Shown here: positions 12,030 to 23,650 of the stretch, piece after piece
How positions within the stretch are numbered: the stretch's first letter is position 1
How the letters are laid out: the number at the start of each line of letters is the position of its first letter
Origin: Pomacea canaliculata
Taxonomy: Eukaryota; Mollusca; Gastropoda; Architaenioglossa; Ampullariidae
Assembly (NCBI RefSeq): GCF_003073045.1
Contig: NC_037601.1
Location: forward strand, 9,783,807 to 9,847,806
DNA: 64,000 nucleotides
Direction: 5' to 3'
Position numbers and translations under genes: made by a program
Notes under the pieces: model-generated
Told to the model about the DNA's origin: nothing
What the model saw: the letters and a program-made list of their open reading frames with translations, nothing else
Database searches by the model: none

Positions 12030-13016
12030 TCAGCCGACTATAGCATCTCCCGTAGAGTGCCTGAGAGTGTTGATGCAGCTCACGACGTCCACTACCGTGC
12101 CCACACAGATGTACACCGTGTACTTCTGTACGTGGGTACTTCGCGTGGAAATGTGTTTTTTACGGTAGACGACTTCCACTTTTGTTGGTCGTCAGAAGGG
12201 CTGTCAGGGTTGGATCCGAAGTGGAAGACGCCATAGTACTGGAAAAGGTCCGTGTCCTGGCCAGCAGGTGCGAACACTCCCATGGCATAGCGATCATCGG
12301 CAGTGGAGGCAACGACTGGGTGCGTGTTGGTGTACGTCACCAGCTGACCACTGGTCAGGTGCACGCTGCGGAACACGGTGAACTCGCTGGGCATGTAACC
12401 GGTCGGGGCCTCCATTTGTAGCACAGTGTATGCTGGGATGTCACCTGAACAGCAGTCTTGAAAATTAGCCACGTTCTCTCTTGTTTGTGTTTGTCTTTAA
12501 CTTGATGCTGTCGTCAATGTCGTCAGATGACAGAAGTTTATCAAAAAGTCGATAAGTGATACAATATAGACCGTAATGTGTAACATTTCCCAACGTAAAT
12601 TGTAACATTTTACCTGTAACAGTCAGATGTTGTAACAATGTCTCGTCACTTTAACAGTATAACCTGTAACATTGCACCATGTGGATGTTCAACAGTACAA
12701 CGTTCAGTTCAATGAAGTACAATGTGTTATATATGCTCCTTAGACATGTGCACTGTTTTGCTATCTTTACCTGCTACAGTAAAGGTTGATTGGAAAACCA
12801 AGCAGGCTTTGGCCACCCCTGGGCAGCTGAGTGTGACTTTTAGAAAACGGATATTGGTAGGTGTCGATGACGTTGACAGACTCTGGATCGTTCGCCCTCA
12901 TCCAGAAAGCTGGGAGAACCTACCCAGTGTATTATAAATGGTATAATTTGTGCAGTAAAATTATAGCACACTAATAGTATTAATTATATGAGAGAAACCA
13001 TTCTCATAAATAGAAT

Positions 13017-13054
<38 letters not shown>

Positions 13055-15357
13055 TCTCTCTCACACACTCTCACACACACTCTCACACACAAAAGAGAGC
13101 AATGCCAACAAAAGGAGGACGTGACGTATTTCTGCTTACCTCCGAGGTTAGGGTCTTGCCTGCAGCATGTATGTGCCTGATTACGGTTTTGGTTGAATCT
13201 GCCTGACTGTCTGTCCTGCCGCCTCCTTCTGTGGGGTTGAACGCCTCGCCGTGAGGCACGAAGTTCATCTGAAAGGTAAGCACGACTAAATGGGAAGTGA
13301 GGAGGGTACAATCACCCCTGAAAGATGAACAGGACTCAGTCACATCTAGTTGTCAATCTCTTAATATTCAGATATTCAAACTTTTCGTTTGGAAGTTTCA
13401 CTTACCGCCATCTGCAGCTCTCGCCCGTGGTCCCAAGCGTTGATGAATTCGTGGTTGTTCCACACCAAGCTATCGATAGCACCCCCCATCCTCCGAGAGG
13501 CACTGACGAACAGACCGTGACTAGGATCTGACACGGTCCATCGGTTTCCATAACCCCCTTCAAGGTAGCCCAGGCGGTTTTCTTTGAGCCCAAAGGTCAG
13601 GTAGTGCTCCACAGCTCTTTGGTAATCCTTCCCGAACGCGTTATGAAGATCACTGTACCTGTGGGAATAGTTTCCGTTTTTCACGGCTTTCAATTCATTT
13701 AGAATAAATGAATAATATGAGATTCCTATCAAGTAATAAATCATAAATTAATAATGAAAGATTCTTGTCAATTAATATATCATACATTAATAATGCAGAA
13801 TTGTCCATATAAACATGAATGTTTATGTTGTGATTTAGTAATCATATATAATAGTAAACGTATGACCTGTGACCTATGACGTGTTCATGAATATATGAGT
13901 ATAAATAATGGCCTTGTAGATAATTTTAATGTTCATAAAGTGGAAACCATCGCCTGTGCTCTAGCATTCTCTCACTCGTCTTGTCAGCAATAACTTTCTA
14001 GCCTGTCCATGTATTGAAGACGAGAACTCACCTGGCCATGGTACTGCACAGAGTGGAATTTGCCACAAGCCTGCAGCCCCTCATGTATGCCGTGTGTCAG
14101 CCAGTGATTCTTGGCAGCCAGCCGCACTCCTGACCCCAGCCCGCAGCACCTCCACGTTAGTGTTGATGTAAAACCTGGGGTCAAACACTTCCGGTGAGGC
14201 CAGGTCCACTGCCGCTGAAAAAAACAGAACAAAACAACTGAAGCTGAACGAACTTTCTCTCACTTTACGAACGCTTTGCGATAGTAAAAGTAATTAAGGT
14301 TGGAAAGGGACATATGTTAACTAGGAAAATAGCGAACGTTTGATCAAGTTCATCAAAGTTGTGAATGAAGGGGAAGGTCACAAGGAACCAATGGTTTTGG
14401 GGGCAAACATTCGTGACATTTGAATATAGTCAACATGCTGAGCTAAATCTTGTTTCTAAGTTAAATTTGAGTTAAACCAGATTCTATTGGGTTTGCCACA
14501 ATATATTTACGAATACAATGGAACTGTGGAGGTTTGACAGTTCGGCACTTTGCCCTGTTAACAACCAACGTAAGGGAGGTAATTGGTTGTCTATCCAATG
14601 ATCCAGTGATGATGATGATGATGATGATGATGTAGTTTTGTAGCGCGCTAGTATGCCACATCACAAAAGATTGCGCCCCCTCAATGCGCGGTGATCCCAG
14701 CACCACCAAACTGCAGGTCAAATGAAAACTTCAAAAAAAGTTTATAACAAGTGAGTCTTAAGATTTTCTTGAAAGATCCAATACTATCAGACTCCTTGGT
14801 CGAGAGGGAAGCGAGTTCCACAAAAGCGGGGCTACATTGGAGAAGGATCTGAAACCCGCAGTCTTCTTATTAGTATTCCCTGACTGAACACTCGGTCGTT
14901 CAAGTCTGAAGTGTGCTGCAGTGACCAAGGGGAGTGAATGGCGACAGATGGGTTCGGCTTTCATACTAGCAGAAAGAGGCACAACATAATTGATTTGTTA
15001 TTGCTGCTTTTGGGACACTAATTATCAACGATCTGCTATAAACTAAAAAAAAGAAAAATATAGTAAAATAACAAGTAAAATAAAACGGATAAAACTACAG
15101 ATTATTTTTTAGTTGAGCCACTTTAAAAAGAGCAACCCTTATCAGTGGTCAAACTTAAAAATGGAAATAGTATGTCAACTTTCAAGTTTGATGCTTAATT
15201 TAGTTGCCCATTCATTTGGGATTTTCGGCAGTGAGCTGATGTGAGTGGCTAATTAGTATTTTCTCAATATTGTAATTTTCAGCTGAATAGCAGGGTTAGT
15301 TCGAAAACCTCACCTGCCGACACGAAGACCGAGACAACAATTCCCAACAGCCAGCAT
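12030..15357 (-). pseudogene. Secreted-protein gene, copy A, frame-broken
   Basis: Six exons match copy B one-for-one: 15314-15357, 14032-14214, 13406-13658, 13140-13268, 12771-12919 and 12030-12444. Splice sites are conserved. Exons 3 and 4 are identical in length to copy B and open. The others differ: exon 1 has one extra base inside the signal peptide after the ATG, exon 2 is 2 bases longer, exon 5 is 2 shorter and exon 6 is 2 longer through several single-base changes. No in-frame upstream ATG rescues exon 1. This is either a decaying duplicate or consensus error in the assembly; indels in four of six exons with exons 3 and 4 clean fit either. Confidence 0.75.
14606..14918 (-). mobile_element. 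LINE 3' end inserted only in copy A
   Basis: Copy B has the uninterrupted site GATCCAGTGACCAAGG at about 22440. Copy A has CCAGTGA, then about 313 extra bases, then GCAGTGACCAAGG, so CAGTGA is the likely target duplication. On the minus strand the insert ends in an ATC-repeat tail and begins with a LINE ORF2 C-terminus (SNVAPLLWNSLPSRPRSL). It is a 5'-truncated insertion made after the duplication, in intron 1 of the copy A gene. Confidence 0.85.
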
Positions 15358-16525
15358 GGCAGGGGCTGGAACTTTGGTGCTGGAGACACTTGTGCCGAAT
15401 TGCCGCCGCCTGCAGATGTGGAAATGTCGGGCAAAACAATTCCGACAGGAAATTAACAACTGTGTGGACTATTTGTGCACTTGAGACCCTTCATTGATCA
15501 TACTTTTGACAGCGGTCACGGACTAGCTGATAAGTAAGACGTCGAGAACTAATGTCTGAAAAGTAATAATGGTGTTCTTGCTATTTCTTGGTACAAAAAA
15601 AAAAAAATGCACGCAAAAAGCATGCAATCACACTATCCTCTAAAAACAATTGAAAGAACTTAGTTATTAGTATAAACAAATTAATAAAATCATGATGGCT
15701 GCAGTAATAGCTGGTTATATATCAGTAACGCTGGAGACGAGTACACGTATATCAGGAAGAATATGTGGGCATGCAGAACACTTTAAAGATAAAGAAGTGG
15801 CGGTATACGCAGTTGAAATGAAACATGGGCAAATCACAGTCAACGATAGTAGAGGCTATCAAACAAACAGAAACAGAGCACAGAATAAATGCGGATATTC
15901 TAAAAGTAAAGCCCATTACTAGCGCCAGTGCACTGGAAAAACTCCCCCACCCTCCCGCCAAAAAAAAAAAGCGAGAGAGGAAAAGAAAATTCCAGAAACG
16001 TGGAAAAAAGCATCATTCTGAAGCCACTCAAGAGGGTGAGTTCTTTATTATCAGCTCCAATGAAGATTGTTTGTAGAGTCTTGGTACAGAGGAGCCTTAG
16101 AGAAAATCTGAGAAAAGAGGAAACAGGGTTCAAAAACGGAGGGGGATGCACACACCAGATCTTCGCATTATACACCATAGGAGTGTTTGCATCGCTGTGC
16201 ATAAACTACATCGACTTGAAAAGCATCCCTTGATAGTATCCACCTCCCCTCGCTCGCATGATTCTAGGAGCATACGGATTTCAACAGACAATGCTAATAG
16301 TATTAATTATATGAGAGAAACCATTCTCGTAAACAGCATTCACAGGTACATCAAGAAACAGTGCTGTGTGTATCACGGAGGCAGCAAAGTGAGTGGCTTC
16401 ACGTCAGGACGGATGTCCTTCGTCCTCTTTCTCGTTGTCATCGACTGGGTGATGAGAAGAAAAAACTCGAAATAAACGAAGAGCACTAGCTCGTGTGGGA
16501 ACTGACGGAACTGACGGAAGACTGT

Positions 16526-18488
16526 AGGCTACAGCTACAAATTTTGTAGCTTGTAGCTTAGCCGGCTACAAATTAAAAAAAAAGTAGCTTGTAGCCGTAG
16601 CTACATTTTAGAAAGTAGCTGTAGCTTGGCTACATGTTGGCTACTTTCACGACCATTCGTCGACAGCGTGTCAGCAAGACGACGACAGCCACTGCTCTCA
16701 CTGCTCGGTGTCTTGACAGCCAGACACCCACGTTTCTCGAACGCTCAGTAACCGGAAGTACTGTGTCGTCCAAGTGGCGGGAGTGGTATTTTGTTTCATT
16801 TGAAAAACGAAGATGGACGTACCCATCAATTTCCAGCCTTATTTGAAATTTTTTACATTTTGCGAAGCCACAAAATGGGGTATAGTTTCAAATGCAAGAA
16901 TTGTTGAGAGATTGTTCAGTCTGGCAGGACTTATCATGAACAAAAGCTGTGCACTAGGGTGACAGACAGCAACTTCGAGGCCAAAGTTCTGGTCAAATTC
17001 AATTCTATGAAGGACTAAAAGAATGTAGATTTGTTTAAGGTTACCGGTACACTCCAAAAATTAAAATCCATATTTTAAATATCTTTAGGGGTTTTTAAAT
17101 ATAGAGTAACAAAGTAACTAAATATAGCACTTTAAAACTGTTTTTGAGTACCTAAAGTGAAATTGTGACTTAATCAACGTTTTGTTTCAAACGTACAAGC
17201 ATTTAAAAAACAAATTTACACAATACCATAAGTCATATACCAAAGGTTTTGGGTTTTTTGTAAACTAGAGGCACCGATAAGAAAACTGATGCATAAGGCG
17301 TTTTGATATCTCAAGATTTCTAGGAGATATAAAAAATCAGACATGGTACCCCCGACTCAATGTGAATGTGGCAATAAAATATTTAGAAAATATTTAGAAA
17401 AATGTTAATTTTATCAAAAGTAATGTTTATACCATATTCTCAAATGCATCACTTTGTAGCTTATGCATTTCTAAACAAAATTGCAAAATGTTACTGCTGT
17501 ACCACAAGCCAATCTTGAGAAATATGTTTTTATAGTTTAGACTGGATGTCAAAAACGACAAACAGAGAAATTCAAAGCTTAAAGATTTAAAATAAATATA
17601 TCTTGTATCAGATCATTTTTGAAAATATATTTCAGTGTTTATATGCTACATTTGACATCCTACTATATAATTAAAGTCTATTCTAGTATTGCCAGGACTA
17701 TACTTTTCACCCTATCAGCTTTTGGAAACAATTAGTTTGTGTTCCTTTCTTTGTTTTCAGTGTCAGTGTTTAGAAAAAAAAATGCCTTATGATCTGCTTG
17801 CCTAAATTAGATTAAGCAGTGTTTTACTTATATTCCATGCAAAACTCATTTATTTTCAATGGTCTGTTGTTTCATTGTCACAGTATTGATAAGAGGTTGA
17901 CATTTTTCATCACCACATAACCTAACTTATTGAAAATTCCACCAGGTACCTGATACTTAAGCATCTGTTTCGTTTTCATTTCTAAGTAATAGGGAACAAA
18001 TAGTTATAGAAAACAAATGTTTATCGGAAAAAACTTATATAATTTTCTTTGTCACTAAAACAGGGAGGAGGAAAAAAGATCCAGAAATGTTTAATAATCG
18101 TAAAATACGTTACTTATTGTGTTGAAAAAGGCCGGGGAGAAAGGGGGCAAGGAATGAATGAAGCATTTATGGATTCACTAAATAAAATGTCGGTATTTAT
18201 CGCATTCTCCGTTTCATTATTATAATAAAAACTTTGTAAAGCAAGTAATGAGTGTTTTGTGTGTATGTTTGATGGTTGTGTATGTATGCTACAGCCAGCT
18301 GCTACAGCTAACTTTTATAACATCACGCTTTTAAAAGTAGCCAAAAGAAGCTGGCTACATTTTAAAAGTAGCCCAAAGTAGCTGGCTACTTTTTGGAAAA
18401 TTGTAGCTGTAGTGTAGCCGGCTACATTTTGAAAAAAAGTAGCTGTAGCCTAGCCGGCTACAAATTAAAAGTAGCTCGCCCATCCCTG
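16526..18488. mobile_element. hAT transposon remnant between the duplicates
   Basis: The right end is a hAT-like terminus, CAGGGATGGGCGAGC read inward from 18488. Both ends carry dense subterminal GTAGC and GTAGCCGGCTAC motifs (16526-16645 and 18285-18480). The plus strand at about 16893-17020 reads ARIVERLFSLAGLIMNKSCA and, after a frame change, VTDSNFEAKVLVKFN, the C-terminal dimerisation region of hAT transposases. The left terminus is missing: motifs begin directly after copy A homology ends. About 17060-18250 is AT-rich with nothing recognised. The element is inactive. Confidence 0.8.
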
Positions 18489-18969
18489 GCTGTGACAGTA
18501 TAAGAATGAAATGTATTCTCGCTTTCGGCACGCTGATGAAACTATATAATATCAGACAATCATTTTAGCTGTACAACTTTAAAATCCATTTTACCATTTT
18601 GTTCCCGCAGCAACAGTTACGTTTAGTAAAGTGTCCACATCAGCCTTGTGTGGCAGAGTAGCGCACCTTACACAAGGAGCGGCAACTCTAGCAGCTTGTA
18701 TTGCATGAGCATGTTGTTGCCTCCCTTTATGTCGGATGGTTATGGGTATCATCCACTTTCTATGGCACTCATATGTTTTTGGCGTTCTGTGCTGCTGTGG
18801 TGCTGGGATTAATAGAAGTTTGTAGCTTTTCATCCAGTTTTTGAAGTCATCTAGTCCTTTAAGTACGAAAATATTGGAACATCTGTATATTGTCGTCATT
18901 GTCTCAGAGTTGAGAAGTGGTGTTTTGTGTGATGATGGCAGGCAAAAGCGAGGTGTAGACAGTGACGAA

Positions 18970-19060
18970 AACTTGATCAAGAAGGGACCTATAACCCTTT
19001 AAGAACGATGATGGCTGCTGGTAATCAGGACTTCTTGTAAGCATTCCTCCCCGCAAATGG
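18970..19060 (-). mobile_element. Degraded LINE C-terminal remnant (copy B)
   Basis: Counterpart of the remnant at 10985-11080, in the 3' flank of the gene. Confidence 0.4.
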
Positions 19061-19815
19061 CGCTTATATACTTCATGGCAGAAGGTATAGAGACTGAAAG
19101 ATGGTTTGTGGGTGTGTGTGGGATCAGCAAGTCTGATGGAAGGGAGAGTATGTAGCGAGGTGTTGTTTTCCTAAATTAAAGTGAATTGCATGTTTACTGT
19201 TTTGCATTGTGCACATGTTAGTGTGTATTCCATCATCGTGCGTAAATTGCGTGTCGTGAAAGAAGTGCTTCACTTATTTCTTTTCCCAGCGAAATATGCA
19301 GGTCCTTCGCATATCTTCTCTGTATTTAAACTGACCATGGAAATTAAGCTCACTGTTTATATTTTACTATATAACTTTGGGGAAAAAAAAACCTGGTGTC
19401 TATGTGTTGTGCACTGGTTAGAAGCGTATTGTGAGTTTGTCAGACTACGAGCGCATGCGTCTGTGGGCGCGCGCGTGGGTGCATGCGTGTGTGAAGGGGG
19501 GTGGGTGTGTACACTCACAAGAGAGATAGAAAATTGAAAATGAAATTATCGGCAGTATTTTTTGAAACAGACAAATTATAGTTCTCTAGAACGAGTTGGT
19601 ACACTTCCAAAACACCGAAGGGAATTACTGTAGAAATGTAACTGGACATCATTTGTGTTCCAGCTTTGTAGAAAATATAAGAACCTCAGCTGGAGGTGTA
19701 AAAATAGTGAAGGATATTATGATTATTTGCTAATCTTTAATCAAAGAAAGTTTTCTGAATTGTAGTCATCACTATAATGACTGCACTTGTCTCTGTTATC
19801 AAGCATCAGCAGATT

Positions 19816-22800
19816 TCAGCCGACTATAGCATCTCCCGTAGAGTGCCTGAGAGTGTTGATGCAGCTCACGACGTCCACTACCGTGCCAACACAGATGTAC
19901 ACCGTGTACTTCTGTACGTGAGTACTTCCGCGTGGAAATGTGTTTTTACGGTAGACGACGTTCCACTTGTTGGTGTCAGAAGGGCTGTCGGGGTTGGATC
20001 CGAAGTGGAAGACGCCATAGTACTGGAAAAGGTCGGTGTCCTGGCCAGGAGGTGCGTACACTCCCATGGCATAGCGATCATCGGCAGTGGAGGCCACGAC
20101 TGGGTGCGTGTCGGTGTACGTCACCAGCTGACCACTAGTCAGGTGCACGCTGCGGAACACGGTGAACTCGCTGGGCATGTAACCGGTCGGGGCCTCCATT
20201 TGTAGCACAGTGTATGCTGGGATGTCACCTGAACAGCAGTCTTGAAAATTAGCCACGTTCTCTCTCTCTTTTTTTTCATTTTCTTTATTTTTTTGTTGTT
20301 GTTGTTGCTGTTTGTCTTTAACTTGATGTTGTCGTCAATATCGTCAGATGACAGAAGTTTGTCATCAAGTCGATAGGTAATACAATGTACAGTGTAATGT
20401 GTAACATTTCCCAACGTAAACTGTAACATTTTACCTGTAGCAGTCAGATGTTGTAACAATGTCTCTTTAACTTTAACAGTATAACATCATACAACATTTA
20501 ACATTGCAACATGTGATATTCAACAGTGTGTTATATATGTTCCTTAGACACGTGCACTGTTTCGATATCTTTACCTGCTACAGTAAAGGTTGATTGGAAA
20601 ACCAAGCAGGCTGTGGCCACTCCTGGGCAGCTGAGTGTGACTGTTTTAGAAAACGGATATTGGTAGGTGTCGATGACGTTGACAGACTCTGGATCGCTCG
20701 CCCTCATCCAGAAAGCTGGGAGAACCTACACAGTGTATTATAAAGAGATTTGTGCAGTAATATTAGAGCACAATAATAGTACTATATAAGACAAACCAGT
20801 CTCGTAAATAACATTCTCTCTCTCTCTCACACACACACACACAAAAGAGAGCAATGCCAACGAAAGGAGGACGTGACGTATTCGGCTTACCTCCGAGGTT
20901 AGGTTCTTGCCTTCAGCATGTATGTGCCTGATTACGGTTTTGGTCGAGTCCTCTTGACTGTCTGTCCTGCCGCCTCCTTCTGTGGGGTTGAACGCCTCTC
21001 CGTAAGGCACGAAGTTCATCTGAAAGGTAAGCACGACTAAATGGGAAGTGAGGAGGGTACAATCACCTCTGAAAGGTAAGCATGACGAAGTTAGGAGGGT
21101 ACAACTACACCGCAAGTCATTGGGCACACAACTACAGGCTACTCTCAATCATAGACCACAAACGCCTCTTGCAGGGCTGATCTAAAGAAGCTGTTGAACT
21201 ATTGAACATACATCTAGTTGTCAATCTCTTAATATTCAGATATTCAAATTTTTCGTTTGGAAGTTTCCCTCACCGCCATCTGCAGTTCCCGCCCGTGGTC
21301 CCAAGCGTTGATGAATTCGTGGTTGTTCCACACCAGGCTGTCGATGGCACCCCCCATCCTCCGAGAAGCACTGACGAACAGACCGTGACTAGGATCTGAC
21401 ACGGTCCATCGGTCTCCGTAACCCCCTTCAAGGTAGCCCAGGCGGTTTTCTTTGAGCCCAAAGGTCAGGTAGTGCTCCACAGCTCTTTGGTAATCCTTCC
21501 CAAACGCGTTATGAAGATCACTGTACCTGTGGGAATAGTTTCCGTTTTTCACGGCTTTCAATTCATTTAGAATAAATGAATAATATGAGATTCCTATCAA
21601 GTAATAAATCATAAATTAATAATGAAAGATTCTTGTCAATTAATATATCATACATTAATAATGCAGAATTGGCGATATAAACAGGAATATCTATGTAGTG
21701 ATTTAGTAAACGTATACCTGTGACCTATGACGTGGTAATGAATATTAGAATTAAATAATGCCCTTGTACGTAATTTTGATGTTCATAAAGTGGAAACCAT
21801 CGCCTGTGCTCTAACATTCTCTCACTCGTTCTTGTCAGCAATAACTGTTCTAGCCTGTCCATGTATCGAAGACGAGAACTTACCTGGCCAGGTACTGCAC
21901 AGAGTGGAATTTGCCACAAGCCTGCAGCCCCTCATGTATGCCATGTGTCAGCCAGTGATTCTTGGCAGCAGCCGCACTCCTGACCCCAGCCCGCAGCACC
22001 TCCACGTTAGTGTTGATGTAAAACCTGGGGTCAAACACTTCCGGTGAGGCCAGGTCCACTGCCGCTGAAAAAACAAAACAAAATGAAGGTGAACGAACTT
22101 TCACTCACTTTACGAACTCATTGCGATATTAGAAGTAATTAAGGTTGGAAAGCGACATATGTTAACCAGGAAAATATCGAACGTTTGATCGAGTTCATCA
22201 AAGTTGTGAATGAAGGGGAAGGTCACAAGGAACCAATGGTTTTGGGGGCAAACATTCAGGACATTTGAATATAGTCGACAGGCTGAGCTAAATCTTGTGT
22301 GTAATTTAATTCTGAGTTAAACCAGATTTTATTAGTTTACCAATACATTTACGAATACAATGGAACTGTGGAGGTTTGACAATTCGGCACTTTGCCCTGT
22401 TAAGAACCAACGTAAGGGAGGTAATTGGTTGTCTATCCAATGATCCAGTGACCAAGGGGAGAGAATGGCGACAGATGGGTTCGGCTTTCATACTAGCAGA
22501 AAGAAGCAAACCATAATTGATTTGTTATTGCTGCTTTTGGGCCACTAATTATCAACGATCTGCTATAAACTATAAAAAATTAGTAAAATAACAATTAAAA
22601 TAAAACGTGTAAAACTACAGATTATTTTTTAGTTGAACGACTTTAAAAAGAACTTATCAGTGGTCAAAAGTTAAAAATGGAAATGGTATGTCAACTGTCA
22701 AGATAGATGCTTATTTTAGTTACCACTCATTTGGATTTTCGGCAGTGAATGAGTAATAGTATTTCTCAATGTGTAATTTTCAGCTAAATAGCAGGTTAGT

Positions 22801-22855
22801 TCGAAACCTCACCTGCCGACACGAAGACCGAGACAACAATTCCCAACAGCAGCAT
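19816..22855 (-). CDS. Secreted protein with HY-repeat and beta-rich domain, copy B
   Basis: Six exons: 22813-22855, 21884-22064, 21274-21526, 20891-21019, 20575-20725 and 19816-20228. All join in phase with GT/AG ends to give 389 aa ending in TGA. Residues 1-14 (MLLLGIVVSVFVSA) form a short signal peptide. Residues about 24-100 hold two helical repeats of the type YxxNxEVLRAG...HWxxHGxxEG and YSDLxxAFG...HYxxFGxxExR, a motif also seen in bacterial proteins. Residues about 100-389 are beta-strand- and Trp-rich (GGAIDSLVWNNHEFINAWDH, FNPTEGGGR, PTGYMPSEF, VYICVGT). This part recalls uncharacterised bacterial secreted proteins, possibly of a sugar-binding fold; that is inference. No catalytic motif was identified, so no function is assigned. 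Exon 4 has a duplicated 3' splice site upstream. Confidence 0.85.
21018..21080 (-). repeat. Tandem duplication of the exon 4 3' splice site
   Basis: CTTACCTTTCAG, the polypyrimidine/AG of exon 4 of the copy B gene, occurs at its exon edge (AG at 21021-21020) and again 49 bp upstream in the intron (AG at 21070-21069). Copy A has a decayed form of the second site (CATCTTTCAG), so the duplication predates the segmental one. Confidence 0.7.
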
Positions 22856-23650
22856 CGCAAGGGCTGGAACTTTGGTGCTGGAGACACTGGTGGCCGTGCG
22901 CCGTGTACATGCAATGTTGGGCAAACAACCCGACAGGAAAATAACAACTGTGTGGACTATTTGTGCATTGAGTTCATGATCATGCTCTCAGACAGGGTCA
23001 CGATTAGTGATAAGATAAGACTTCGAGCTTATGTCTGAAACTCGCACAGGCAACATGGAGTCACCAAGGAACTTAGTTATAAGTATAAACAAATTAATAA
23101 AATCATGATGGCTGCAGTAATAGTTGGTTATATATCAGTAACGCTGGAGACGAGTACACGATATAAGGAAGAATAGGTGGGGATGCAGAACACTTTAAAG
23201 AGAAAGAAGTGGACGTATACGCAGTTGAAATGAAACATGGACAAAGCACCCAGTCAACGATAGTTGAGGCTATCAAACAAACAGAAACAGGGCACAGAAT
23301 AAATGCAGATATTCTAAAAGTAAAGCCCATTACTAGCGCGTCCACTGGAAAAACTTTTCCAAAACAAAACAAAACAAAACAAAACAAAAAAAGTGAGAGG
23401 GGAAAAGAAAATTGCAGAAAAGCGGAAAAAGAATCATTGTGATGCTCAAGAAGGGTGAGTTCTTTTTATCAGCTCCAGGGAAGATTGTTATAGTCTTGGA
23501 ATTCAGACCGATGAGTGTGGTCCTGCGTCCTCTTTCTCGTTGTCTTCGACTGGGTGGTAAGAAGAAGAAACTAGAAAAAAAAAGAAAAGAAAAAGAAAGA
23601 GCGCACGTATGGGAACGGACGGAACTGATGGAAGACTAGAAGACTGTGAC

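Larger units (their letters stand above)
10510..16525. repeat. Tandem segmental duplication, copy A
   Basis: The segment aligns along its length with 18490-23650, apparently above 90% identity over shared parts by eye. Both copies begin CTGTGACAGTATAAGAATGA. Copy A is longer because of segments missing from B: about 11158-11402, a LINE tail at 14606-14918, and about 16075-16390. Homology ends at 16525 (GAAGACTGT), where a hAT remnant begins. The unit contains one six-exon minus-strand gene plus flanks. Confidence 0.9.
18490..23650. repeat. Tandem segmental duplication, copy B
   Basis: It matches 10510-16525 from CTGTGACAGTATAAG onward. It ends near GAAGACTGTGAC (23641-23650), so the heptamer CTGTGAC occurs at both ends of the unit. 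It lacks three segments present in copy A and holds the intact gene copy. Confidence 0.85.
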
